Shown: positions 1 through 5,962 of the stretch, piece by piece | Layout of the letters: every line of letters starts with the position of its first letter | Numbering within the stretch: position 1 is the stretch's first letter | The notes under the pieces: generated by a model | Told to the model about the DNA's origin: nothing | Databases searched by the model: none | What the model saw: only the letters and a program-made list of their open reading frames with translations | Assembly: GCA_022565075.1 (NCBI GenBank) | Contig: JADFKG010000024.1 | Coordinates: 1-16,991 of the forward strand | Origin: Chloroflexota bacterium | Lineage (GTDB): Bacteria > Chloroflexota > Dehalococcoidia > SM23-28-2 > RBG-16-64-32 | Reading direction: 5' to 3' | Length of the DNA stretch: 16,991 nucleotides | Program-made: the position numbers and the translations under genes

Positions 1-84
1 GTACACGTAGAAGGCCATGCTGTGACGGTAGCGACAGCCCAAACGATTTCCAAGTACTCGGCGTCACCAAGCGCTGTGCTCCGC

Positions 85-204
85 CGTCCTTCGAGAGCCT
101 CAGGGTGAGCGGGGAGGGCGCGTTCGTCCTTCGAGAGCCTCAGGATGAGCGGGACGAGCCCGTTCGCCCTTCGAGAGCCTCAGGGTGAGCGGGGAGGGCG
201 CGTT
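85..204. repeat. Three tandem copies of a 40-bp repeat
   Basis: Three head-to-tail 40-bp units lie at 85-124, 125-164 and 165-204. Copies 1 and 3 differ at a single base (cgtcct versus cgccct at the start). Copy 2 differs from copy 1 at a handful of positions, mostly in its second half. The core, ttcgagagcctcagg, is shared by all three. There are no unique spacers between units, so this is not a CRISPR. The core can pair with an inverted copy just downstream. I recall similar short cttcgagagcctca-type interspersed elements between genes in other bacteria, but cannot verify that here. Confidence 0.9.
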
Positions 205-230
205 TCGATTCGCTCATAGCGTACCGATCC

Positions 231-253
231 GCTCATGGTGAGGCTCTCGAACC
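231..253 (-). repeat. Inverted copy of the 40-bp repeat core
   Basis: Bases 239-251 are the exact reverse complement of the core at 170-182 in the third tandem copy (13 bp), and 231-235 pairs with 186-190 (5 bp). A 3x3 internal loop separates the two stems. Either strand could form an 18-bp hairpin with a loop of about 40 nt. It starts only a few bases beyond the birA stop codon, so it could act as a 3' end or RNA-stability element for birA; there is no T-run to make it a classical terminator. Confidence 0.75.
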
Positions 254-254
254 A

Positions 255-1046
255 TTAGCGGCACGCTTCGCTACGACGGCTAACCGCGGAGGGTGACCTC
301 GCCGGCCTCGAAGGTCGGCTCGTGCCGTCGGTGAGGCGGAGGATGAGGCTGCCCTCGTCGTCGACGTCTTCGGCCGTGCCTTCGTAGACCTCGTCGCGGA
401 AGGTGAGGCGGACGGGCTGGCCGAGGGTGGCGATGCGCGACCGCCAAGCGCTGTAGAGATCGCCGGGCGGGGCGCTGTACGCGTCCTCCAGCTCGTTCAG
501 CAGCGCCGCCAGGACGGTCTCGCGAGGCGTCTCTTCGCCCAGCTCACGTGAGAGGCTGGTGGCGATGCCAGCGATCTCAGGGTCGTCGACCGGATCGTTG
601 ACGTTGAGGCCGATACCAGCGAGGGCGTAGAGGAGTTCCGCGCCGGAGGACTCGCCCTCGATGAGGACGCCGGCGAGCTTTCGTCCGCCGACGAGGACGT
701 CGTTCGGCCACTTGATGACGGGCCGCAAAGGCGTCACAGCCTCGACGGCGCGGCAGACGGCGAGCGGCACGACCATGCTCAGGGCGCGGAGACGGCCGAC
801 GTCGGGCCGGAGGATGAGCGTGAGGTAGAGGTTCTTGCCGGCGGGGGAGACCCAGCGGCGGCCGAAGCGGCCGCGGCCCGCTGTCTGCTCCTCGGCGAAG
901 ACGACGGCGCCGTGCGGCGCAGCGGCGACGGCTTCGTCGCGGGCGACGTCCATCGTCGAGGCGGTCGTGGCGAGGTAGGTGATGCGCCGGCCGATCTCCC
1001 TGGTGTGGAGGAGACGTTCGACGGCAGGAAGGTCGAGTTCAGTCAC
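255..1046 (-). CDS. birA: Biotin--[acetyl-CoA-carboxylase] ligase, monofunctional, with 3'-terminal frameshift
   Basis: Joins biotin to the lysine of biotin carboxyl carrier proteins through biotinyl-AMP, in the cytosol. The ligase signature GRGRFGRRW is near residues 57-65 and KWPNDVLVGGRKLAGVLIE near 113-131, followed by GIGLNVN. The protein starts directly in the catalytic domain and has no N-terminal helix-turn-helix, so it should not be a DNA-binding repressor of biotin genes. The start is GTG at 1046, without a visible ribosome site but with a TATCCT box 6 nt upstream. The last 19 residues (after LTDGTSR) are low-complexity Ser/Arg/Pro. The next frame instead reads TFEAGEVTLRG and stops at 280, the tail expected for BirA. 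One base therefore seems missing near 314-318, through mutation or sequencing error. The catalytic core is intact, so activity is likely kept. Confidence 0.93.
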   Translation of the reverse strand: MTELDLPAVERLLHTREIGRRITYLATTASTMDVARDEAVAAAPHGAVVFAEEQTAGRGRFGRRWVSPAGKNLYLTLILRPDVGRLRALSMVVPLAVCRAVEAVTPLRPVIKWPNDVLVGGRKLAGVLIEGESSGAELLYALAGIGLNVNDPVDDPEIAGIATSLSRELGEETPRETVLAALLNELEDAYSAPPGDLYSAWRSRIATLGQPVRLTFRDEVYEGTAEDVDDEGSLILRLTDGTSRPSRPARSPSAVSRRSEACR

Positions 1047-1052
1047 GGGACA

Positions 1053-1058
1053 AGGATA
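1053..1058 (-). promoter_or_regulatory. Putative -10 box for leaderless birA
   Basis: TATCCT on the minus strand ends 6 nt before the GTG start of birA, where transcription would begin at or almost at the start codon. There is no good -35 match 17 nt upstream and no Shine-Dalgarno sequence. The call rests on spacing and on the same pattern before three other genes in the window. Confidence 0.35.
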
Positions 1059-1074
1059 GGCGGAGAATGCCAGA

Positions 1075-1096
1075 GGGCCAGCCCGAAGGCCGGCCC
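1075..1096 (-). other. GC-rich hairpin with UUCG loop
   Basis: On the minus strand a 9-bp stem (GGGCCGGCC / GGCTGGCCC, one G-U pair) closes a UUCG tetraloop, an exceptionally stable hairpin. It lies after the 22-codon ORF and 28 nt before birA. No T-run follows, so simple intrinsic termination is uncertain; it may be a weak terminator, an attenuator or an RNA-end stabiliser. Confidence 0.6.
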
Positions 1097-1106
1097 CCTG
1101 TGCGTG

Positions 1107-1185
1107 GGCAGGTAGTCCTGTCCGCGCTTTCTTATCCCACCATCACCTCAAAGAGGTTGTGGTGTGAAGGGACAGGTCTACTGCC
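1107..1185. other. 79-nt long-stem inverted repeat (possible structured RNA)
   Basis: Outer arms 1107-1123 and 1170-1185 pair over 15 bp with one bulged base and one mismatch. Inner arms 1138-1149 and 1153-1164 pair over about 11 bp around a 3-nt loop. An asymmetric internal loop separates the two stems. Pairing is slightly better in a plus-strand transcript because a U-G pair forms there, but the promoter and ribosome site next to it point to minus-strand transcription. I compared it with the conserved motif of SRP RNA and with 6S and T-box layouts and found no match. Confidence 0.55.
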
Positions 1186-1200
1186 TGTACTGTCATCCAT
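1132..1200 (-). CDS. Putative 22-residue small protein or leader peptide
   Basis: An ATG at 1200 follows a near-perfect ribosome site (AAGGAGGTGAT, 1205-1215) and opens a 22-codon frame ending in TAA: MDDSTGSRPVPSHHNLFEVM then VG. An extended -10 promoter lies just upstream. This is the strongest ribosome site on the leftward strand, while most larger genes around have none, which argues for translation. However, the frame coincides with an extensive inverted repeat, so the region may instead be a structured RNA. I recognise no family. It sits alone between murE and birA, so a leader-peptide role for birA is possible but unproven. Confidence 0.4.
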   Translation of the reverse strand: MDDSTGSRPVPSHHNLFEVMVG

Positions 1201-1204
1201 TCAC

Positions 1205-1234
1205 ATCACCTCCTTATCTGCGGGCATAGTAACA
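1205..1234 (-). promoter_or_regulatory. Extended -10 promoter and strong Shine-Dalgarno of the 22-codon ORF
   Basis: On the minus strand, TGT directly precedes TACTAT (1226-1231), an extended -10 element. Transcription should start near 1219. AAGGAGGTGAT at 1205-1215 follows and is complementary to the 16S 3' end, with 8 nt between AGGAGG and the ATG. No convincing -35 is visible, as is common for extended -10 promoters. Confidence 0.5.
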
Positions 1235-1277
1235 GATCGCGGCGGCGCGTGGGGGACGATTCGCGACCTGTGAAGGA

Positions 1278-2819
1278 TCAGCGGCGTCCGGCGAGGAGCG
1301 AGCGCAGGGCCGCGCGGACGACGGTCGGGTCGTGGCATTCGTACTCGGTGTCGCCGATGTGGACGGTGCGCTCGTGGCCCTTGCCGGCGAGGAGGACGGC
1401 GTCTTCGTCGACGGCCATCGCCAGCGCCTGGGCGATCGCCTCGCGCCGGTCGGGGACGACGGCGAAGTCGTGGCCCTCGCGCTTGCCGGCGGCGCGCATG
1501 GCGTCGGCGATGTCGGCGATGATCGCGTCGCGGTCCTCGGTGTAGGGGTTGTCATCGGTGATGATCGAGTAGTCGGCGAACTCGGCGGCGACGGCGGCCA
1601 TGCCGGAGCGGCGCTCGCGGTCGCGCTCGCCGATGCTGCCGAAGACGGCGATGATGCGGCCGCGGACGGTGGCGCGCAGGTGCTCGAGGACGGCCTGGAG
1701 AGAGGCCGGTGCGTGTGCGAAGTCGACGAGGGCGGTGAACGGCTGGCCTTCGTCGATCAGCTCCATGCGGCCGGGCGCGCCGGGCCACGTTCCGATCGCC
1801 CGCACGACCGCTTCCAGGTCGAGACCAGCGGCGAGGGTGGTGGCGAGAGCGGCGAGGGCGTTATGCACGTTGAAGGGGCCGGGCCGCGGCACGCGAACGT
1901 CGAGGCGGCGGCCCTCGATGTCGACCAAGACGTCCGCCCCGAGAGCGTCCGCGGCGACGCTCGTTGCGCGTACATCGGCGCCGGTGTCGGCTGCGTAGGT
2001 CAGAGCGCGGGCCTTCGTCTGGCCGGCGAAGAAGGCGGCTGAAGCGTCGCCGGCGTTGAGGACGGCGGTCTTCGTGACGCCCTTGTCGGCGGACTCGTCC
2101 AGCATCTGGAAGAGGCGGGCCTTGGCGGCGCGGTAGTCTTCGTCCGTGCCGTGGAAGTCGATATGGTCGCGGCTGAGGTTGGTGAGGACGGCGATGTCGT
2201 ACTGGCATTCGTCGACACGGTGGAGGGCGAGGCCGTGCGAGGTCGCTTCGATGACGGCCCACTCACAGCCGGCGTCGGCCATCTGCGCGAGCATCGCCTG
2301 GACCGCTGGCGACTCCGGCGTCGTGAAGCGGCCGGTGTCGGGCAGGAGTTCGTCGCCGATGCGGCACTCGACGGTGCTGATGAGGCCCGTTCGTCCTACG
2401 GACCCGTCGGGCTTGCCGACGGAGTTGAAGACGTGCGCGAGGAGGTGGCAGAGGCTGGTCTTGCCGTCTGTGCCGGTGACGCCGATGACCTTGAGGCGCT
2501 TCGCCGGATAGCCGTGGAAGGCGGCGGCGAGCTGCGCCAGGCCGCGGCGCGTGTCCGGCAGGACGAGGAGGTCTGCGCCGCCGCCCTCGATCAGCGGACG
2601 CCAGAGGGGTTCGCGGTCTTCCTGGACGGCAACGGCCTGAGCGCCGGCCTCGAGGGCGCGGGCGAGGTAGGCGTGGCCGTCGACGGTGAGGCCGGGGACG
2701 GCTACGAAGAGGACGCCGGGCCGGGCCAGCCGCGAGTCTTGTTCGATGGCGGTGACTTCGACTTCGCCGTCGCCGATGAGGTGGGCGCCGGTGAGGCGAG
2801 CGAGTTCAGAGAGGCGCAT
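1278..2819 (-). CDS. murE: UDP-N-acetylmuramoyl-dipeptide amino-acid ligase (MurE-type Mur ligase)
   Basis: Adds the third amino acid of the peptidoglycan stem peptide to UDP-MurNAc-L-Ala-D-Glu using ATP, in the cytosol. All three Mur ligase domains are present: an N-terminal UDP-binding domain (about 1-105), a central ATPase with GVTGTDGKT at 113-121, a Ser/His-rich substrate segment (EATSHG) and an AKARLF lysine that is normally carbamylated, and a C-terminal domain with DFAHAP, FGSIGERDRERR and GKGHE. The 513-residue length is normal. The amino-acid specificity motif reads DNPY near residue 423, whereas diaminopimelate enzymes have DNPR, so the substrate may not be meso-diaminopimelate. 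Upstream lies rnpB with a terminator-like hairpin, and a TATCGT box is 6 nt before the ATG, so it may have its own leaderless promoter. Presence of murE suggests a wall-bearing cell. Confidence 0.93.
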   Translation of the reverse strand: MRLSELARLTGAHLIGDGEVEVTAIEQDSRLARPGVLFVAVPGLTVDGHAYLARALEAGAQAVAVQEDREPLWRPLIEGGGADLLVLPDTRRGLAQLAAAFHGYPAKRLKVIGVTGTDGKTSLCHLLAHVFNSVGKPDGSVGRTGLISTVECRIGDELLPDTGRFTTPESPAVQAMLAQMADAGCEWAVIEATSHGLALHRVDECQYDIAVLTNLSRDHIDFHGTDEDYRAAKARLFQMLDESADKGVTKTAVLNAGDASAAFFAGQTKARALTYAADTGADVRATSVAADALGADVLVDIEGRRLDVRVPRPGPFNVHNALAALATTLAAGLDLEAVVRAIGTWPGAPGRMELIDEGQPFTALVDFAHAPASLQAVLEHLRATVRGRIIAVFGSIGERDRERRSGMAAVAAEFADYSIITDDNPYTEDRDAIIADIADAMRAAGKREGHDFAVVPDRREAIAQALAMAVDEDAVLLAGKGHERTVHIGDTEYECHDPTVVRAALRSLLAGRR

Positions 2820-2825
2820 GAGCTA

Positions 2826-2831
2826 ACGATA
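2826..2831 (-). promoter_or_regulatory. Putative -10 box for leaderless murE
   Basis: TATCGT on the minus strand ends 6 nt before the murE ATG; no Shine-Dalgarno is present. It overlaps the T-run of the rnpB hairpin by one base. Weak on its own, it gains some weight from matching spacing at birA. Confidence 0.28.
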
Positions 2832-2848
2832 AACGGCGGACGCCGCCG
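2831..2848 (-). terminator. Probable terminator of rnpB
   Basis: On the minus strand CGGCGG-CGT-CCGCCG makes a 6-bp all-GC stem with a 3-nt loop followed by TTTATCGTT. It lies 12 nt after the RNase P RNA 3' end. The T-run is short, so read-through into murE is likely. Confidence 0.5.
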
Positions 2849-2860
2849 CCGCGAGTGTCT

Positions 2861-3226
2861 GGAGTAGTCCAGCAGGCCTGTAGGCCGAGTTCTGTATCCG
2901 CCAGAGGCGGACGGTGACCATCAATCTAGGACTCCGGTTACCCGAAGCCTCAAGCAGCCAACCCGAGGGTCTGGGTCGGGCACCCTTAACGCCCTCCTAT
3001 TTGGCCTTGCTCCGCGCGGGGTTTGGCCGGCCGCCGGCTCTCACCGGCGCCGGTGGGCTCTTACCCCACCATTTCACCCTTACCACGATCGCTCGTGGCG
3101 GTATGTTTCTGTGCCACTTTCCGTCGGGTCGCCCCGCCTGGGAGTTACCCAGCGCGCTGCCCAATTGGAGCTCGGACCTTCCTCCCCGACGAGTCGGGGC
3201 GGCCACCCAGCCTACTGGACTACTCC
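2861..3226 (-). ncRNA. rnpB: RNase P RNA, bacterial type A
   Basis: Catalytic RNA of ribonuclease P, which removes 5' leaders from tRNA precursors. In the minus-strand transcript the two ends pair as helix P1: GGAGTAGTCCAG at 3215-3226 against its complement at 2861-2872. Conserved blocks appear in order: GAGGAAGGTCCGAGCTCC (3167-3184), ACAGAAACATACCGCC (3097-3112), GGTAAGGGTGAAATGGTG at the head of 3052-3084 with its GAGCCCACC partner, and ACAGAACTCGGCCTACAGG followed by CC (2875-2895). The length of about 366 nt fits type A. An extended -10 promoter lies immediately upstream and a hairpin with a T-run lies downstream. Protein-coding frames predicted across this interval are spurious. Ends are uncertain by a few bases. 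Confidence 0.96.
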
Positions 3227-3229
3227 TTA

Positions 3230-3238
3230 ATTCTAGCA
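3230..3238 (-). promoter_or_regulatory. Extended -10 promoter of rnpB
   Basis: The minus strand reads TGC-TAGAAT, an extended -10 element placing the start at about 3223-3225, exactly at the 5' strand of helix P1. The -35 region (acgtac at 17-bp spacing) is poor. The intergenic stretch 3236-3316 between rnhA and this box shows nothing else clear. Confidence 0.6.
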
Positions 3239-3316
3239 GTGATCGCCGGGGCGTACGTGCCCTCGCCACAGCCAGGAGTCTGGTGAGGCTAGATCGTTGC
3301 CGACGCGGCGAGGACG

Positions 3317-3727
3317 CTAGGAGGGCCCGGAGTCCAGGGCCAGGTTGGCGAGCTGATCGGCGCGCTTGTTCTGCTCACGCGGCACGTGGGTGACCTTGAA
3401 GCTCTCGAACTGGCGCTTCAGCTCGACGACGCGCTCGAAGAACGGGCGCAGGCGGGCGTTGCGGACGCGGTAGCGAAACTCCAGCTGGCGCACGATGAGC
3501 TGGGAGTCCATGCGCAGGTCGACAGAGCCGCCGCCGAGGCCCAGTGCGGCTTCGAGGCCGGCGATCACGGCCTGGTACTCGGCCTCGTTGTTGGTGGCGC
3601 GCCCGAGGCGGCGGGAAACGGTGTGTACCTCTTCGCCGGCGGCGTTGTAGACGACGGCGCCGATGGAGGAAGGGCCGGGGTTACCGCGGGAAGCGCCGTC
3701 CGTGAAGACCGTCCAGGTGGCGGCCAC
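3317..3727 (-). CDS. rnhA: Ribonuclease HI family protein
   Basis: Cleaves the RNA strand of RNA-DNA hybrids (primers, R-loops) with two metal ions. The four carboxylates of the active site are visible: D10 in FTDGASRGNPGP, E48 in TNNEAEY, D74 in MDSQL and D124 in NKRADQLAN, with H114 near the usual histidine position. The 136 residues match the short bacterial/archaeal-type RNase HI (RnhA/YpdQ-like) without extra domains. It starts 3 nt after the recombinase-like gene stops, so it is probably co-transcribed and translationally coupled with it. Actinobacteria keep an RNase H gene beside a zinc-ribbon gene such as the one upstream; here the recombinase gene separates the pair. Confidence 0.93.
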   Translation of the reverse strand: MAATWTVFTDGASRGNPGPSSIGAVVYNAAGEEVHTVSRRLGRATNNEAEYQAVIAGLEAALGLGGGSVDLRMDSQLIVRQLEFRYRVRNARLRPFFERVVELKRQFESFKVTHVPREQNKRADQLANLALDSGPS

Positions 3728-3730
3728 GGG

Positions 3731-5116
3731 CTAGGACTTAAACGTCAGTTCGACGCCGTCGTCGCGAACGGTGATGCGGTCGACGACCTCGCGCAGGTGC
3801 TCTTGCTTGACGGTGAACTCCATGGACTGCCACTCGGTGCGAAGGCTGTTGACCACTTCCTCGCGGTGGCGGCGAATCTCGCCCTCGGTCTCGTACTGCT
3901 CGGCGATGCGTTGGATGGCGACGAGGCGGTCTTCGATCTGGAGCTGCTCGGCGGCGATCGTCTGAGCCATCGCCTGGGCCTTCTCGGGGTTGATTTGGCC
4001 GGCCGCAGCGGAGTCCAGGTATCCTTCGAGGCGTTTGTCCAGGCGACGGACCTTGTCCCTCAGGCGCGTCATCTGGGCCTGGAGGTCGGCCTTGCTGCCG
4101 CTGCCGTTGGCGGCGTCGGCAAGCGAGGCCGCGCGCAGCGACTCGCTTACCTCATTCTCAAGCACTTCGGCGCGCCGGGTGTGATAGTCGCAAAGGCTGC
4201 GGTTGGTGCGAGATTCGCACTGGTAGTAGCGATATTGCGCGGTCTTTTCGGAGCCGTCGGCGCGGCGCCATTTCTGCTTGCGGGTGACGCCGATCATCTT
4301 GTTGCCGCAGTAGCCGCAGAGGGTGATGCCGGAGAGAAGGAACGGTGACACCTGGCGCTGAGTGCTGCTGGGGCGGCGCTGGTCCAGCCGCTCCTGCACG
4401 CGGCGGAAGTCCTCCTGCGAGATCAGCGGAGCGTGGCTGGCCGGCACCCGCACGCCGAAGCGGGAGTAAGTGCCAACGTAGGCGCGGTTGCGAAGGATAT
4501 CGCGGACCGTGACCATGCTCCAGAGACCGCCGCGACGGGTGTGGAAGTCCTCTTCGTTGAGGCGGCGGGCGATGCGGCGGATGCCGAGGCCGTCCTTGAG
4601 GTAGAGGCGGAAGATGTAACGGACGACGGAGCCTTCTTCCGGCACGACGACGAGGCGGCGGCGCGGACCGACGCGGTAGCCGTACGGCGGACGGCCGAGC
4701 GCCTCGCCCCTGACGGCCTTCTTGCGCATCGCTGCCTTGACGCGGTCGCCGAGGCCGCCGTTGGAGCGGAGCTTCGACCAAGCATCGAGGAACTCGCCGG
4801 AGAGGTCGGCGCCGGTGGCGATGCTAACGATGGGGACGCCGACGGTGGAGAGCTGGAAGTAGCGGCGGGCGGCGTCGTTGTGACCGTCGCCCAGCGTGGC
4901 GAGGTCGGGCACGACGACGACCAGGAACCCCCGTGGGCCCTGCTGCCGCGCGAAGTCCAAGAGCTGGCGGAAGCCGGGATTTTCGCCGTTGCGGTCGGCG
5001 TCGAGGAAGGTGGCAGCGGCCTCGAAGCCGTTGTCGCTGCAGAACTGGATGAACGCCTCGCTCTGTTCGGCGAGGGAGCGCCTCTTCGATTCGCGGAAGT
5101 AGCCGATCGCTCTCAT
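3731..5116 (-). CDS. Large serine recombinase-like protein with degenerate resolvase active site
   Basis: A 461-residue protein with large serine recombinase architecture: an N-terminal resolvase domain (1-120) with R8 and nucleophile S10 in GYFRES, the Recombinase domain (about 135-245, GRPPYGYR), a zinc ribbon (C267, C270, C300, C309), and a coiled coil (about 343-425). The family normally cuts and rejoins DNA at att sites through a serine-DNA bond. Here the active-site segment that usually reads DRLxR is D71-L-A-T-L75, so two arginines known to be essential in resolvases are absent; catalysis may be weak or lost. ATG at 5116 is chosen because it begins with the canonical strand and sits 2 nt after the upstream stop; longer frames run antisense into the neighbour. 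Gaps of 2 and 3 nt bind it into the zinc-ribbon/rnhA operon. No flanking att-like repeats or cargo are seen. A domesticated regulator or structural DNA-binding role is an inference. Confidence 0.88.
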   Translation of the reverse strand: MRAIGYFRESKRRSLAEQSEAFIQFCSDNGFEAAATFLDADRNGENPGFRQLLDFARQQGPRGFLVVVVPDLATLGDGHNDAARRYFQLSTVGVPIVSIATGADLSGEFLDAWSKLRSNGGLGDRVKAAMRKKAVRGEALGRPPYGYRVGPRRRLVVVPEEGSVVRYIFRLYLKDGLGIRRIARRLNEEDFHTRRGGLWSMVTVRDILRNRAYVGTYSRFGVRVPASHAPLISQEDFRRVQERLDQRRPSSTQRQVSPFLLSGITLCGYCGNKMIGVTRKQKWRRADGSEKTAQYRYYQCESRTNRSLCDYHTRRAEVLENEVSESLRAASLADAANGSGSKADLQAQMTRLRDKVRRLDKRLEGYLDSAAAGQINPEKAQAMAQTIAAEQLQIEDRLVAIQRIAEQYETEGEIRRHREEVVNSLRTEWQSMEFTVKQEHLREVVDRITVRDDGVELTFKS

Positions 5117-5118
5117 GA

Positions 5119-5820
5119 TCAGACGAAGACCAGAATGCGCTCGCAGCTGACGCACTGGACGAGCTCTCGGGGGTTGCGGGCCTTCTGGATGATGTTGCGG
5201 GGCAGGGTGATGCGGCAGCCCTGGCACATGCTGCGCTCGACGGTGGCCACGGCGAAACCGTCGCGGCGGCCGCGCAGGATGTCGTAAAGGCTGAGCCAGG
5301 CGCGGTCAGTGGCGGCGGCCTGTTCTTCCCGGAGGGCGCGCAGGCGCTCGATCTCAGGTTTGAGGTCCGCCTGCTCCGCTTGAAGGTGGGCCTGGGCGGC
5401 CTTCCAGCGTGCCTCGATGTCCGTGAGGGCTGCCTGGATCCGGGCCATCGCCGCCTCACCGTCCTCGGTCTGCTCAAGGCTGGCGAGGAGAGCGTCTTCG
5501 CGTGTCCGGAGGTTGTTCTTGAGCGACTGGAGGTCGGCGTCGAAGTCCGAGAGTTCTCTGGAGTCGGTGATTTCGCCGCCGTAGAGCTTGGTCTCGACTG
5601 TGCCGGCTTTGGCTCGCACTTCGTCGGCCTCGAACTCGAGATCCGACTGCGAGGACTTGAGCTGGCGCAGGAATTCGGTCGCTGCTTCGAGCCAGGCGCG
5701 CGCTGAGGTTAGCTCCTCGGTCTCGCCGAGTTGGTTCTCGGTTTCATCCAGGCGAGCGAGGGCAGAGTCCAGGGCGATATCGGTCTCCTGGAGCGCGAAG
5801 AGGTCGGCAGCTACGGTCAT
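5119..5820 (-). CDS. Coiled-coil protein with C-terminal C4 zinc ribbon (COG1579-like)
   Basis: A long heptad-rich coiled coil (about 1-170) is followed by a zinc ribbon with C199, C202, C223 and C226 (MCQGC and QCVSC). This is the C4-type zinc-ribbon family (zf-RING_7/COG1579), widespread but of unsettled function; nucleic-acid binding is often presumed. In Actinobacteria the family member sits next to RNase H, and the same link is seen here with one gene in between. ATG at 5820 gives the usual short lead into LFALQETD; ATG at 5835 in the same frame is a possible alternative adding five residues. It is the first gene of a leftward operon driven by a good sigma-70-like promoter at 5876-5905. 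Confidence 0.85.
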   Translation of the reverse strand: MTVAADLFALQETDIALDSALARLDETENQLGETEELTSARAWLEAATEFLRQLKSSQSDLEFEADEVRAKAGTVETKLYGGEITDSRELSDFDADLQSLKNNLRTREDALLASLEQTEDGEAAMARIQAALTDIEARWKAAQAHLQAEQADLKPEIERLRALREEQAAATDRAWLSLYDILRGRRDGFAVATVERSMCQGCRITLPRNIIQKARNPRELVQCVSCERILVFV

Positions 5821-5852
5821 TATTTGCGAGGACATCCGGGTTGGGGCGGGCT

Positions 5853-5864
5853 GTTGTGGACAAC
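5853..5864. promoter_or_regulatory. Palindrome GTTGT-GG-ACAAC containing a DnaA-box-like 9-mer
   Basis: A 5-bp-arm palindrome with a 2-nt spacer lies about +5 to +16 of the predicted leftward transcript and over the -35 of a possible rightward promoter, a position suited to an operator. Its minus strand contains TTGTCCACA (5855-5863), the DnaA-box variant favoured in high-GC actinobacteria. It is a single site, so chance is possible. Confidence 0.4.
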
Positions 5865-5883
5865 CCTGCGGGCGGATTATAGA
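5854..5883 (+). promoter_or_regulatory. Possible rightward promoter for yceD-rpmF
   Basis: TTGTGG (5854-5859) and TATAGA (5878-5883) are 18 bp apart on the plus strand. The -10 overlaps the leftward -10, which would make the two promoters compete. The predicted leader to yceD is about 73 nt. Confidence 0.35.
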
Positions 5884-5905
5884 CTCGGCCTGTATTCGAT
5901 TGCAA
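5876..5905 (-). promoter_or_regulatory. Sigma-70-type promoter of the zinc-ribbon/recombinase/rnhA operon
   Basis: On the minus strand TTGCAA (5900-5905) is followed after 18 bp by a perfect TATAAT (5876-5881). Transcription should start near 5869, giving a leader of 34-49 nt depending on the start codon used. This is the only fully consensus -10 box that I found in the window. Confidence 0.7.
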
Positions 5906-5962
5906 CTGTCGACGGGCGACGCGGAAGCGCTTCTTTTCGACAACTTTATCGAGGCTCATTCC

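Noticed and set aside
85..204. CRISPR array
   Set aside because: Only three units directly abutting each other with no unique spacers and no cas genes nearby.
301..325. A repeat-element insertion as cause of the birA frameshift
   Set aside because: The ctcgaagg string near 307-314 resembles part of the upstream repeat, but it encodes the expected residues TFEAG, so it is native birA sequence rather than an inserted repeat.
1107..1185. T-box or biotin-type riboswitch
   Set aside because: No T-box sequence or known biotin aptamer is recognisable; BirA here also lacks a DNA-binding domain, so no textbook biotin control is implied.
2914..3393. Open frames of 87-159 codons on both strands
   Set aside because: They lie over the RNase P RNA, whose conserved blocks and P1 pairing are clear; the frames reflect high GC content.
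3386..4348. 320-codon plus-strand frame opposite rnhA and the recombinase
   Set aside because: Ala/Val/Gly/Asp-rich shadow of well-identified genes on the other strand; no motif, no ribosome site.
3731..5116. Recombinase gene as an active mobile element or prophage remnant
   Set aside because: No flanking direct or inverted repeats, no cargo genes, no broken neighbour; codon use matches its neighbours and spacing is operon-like.
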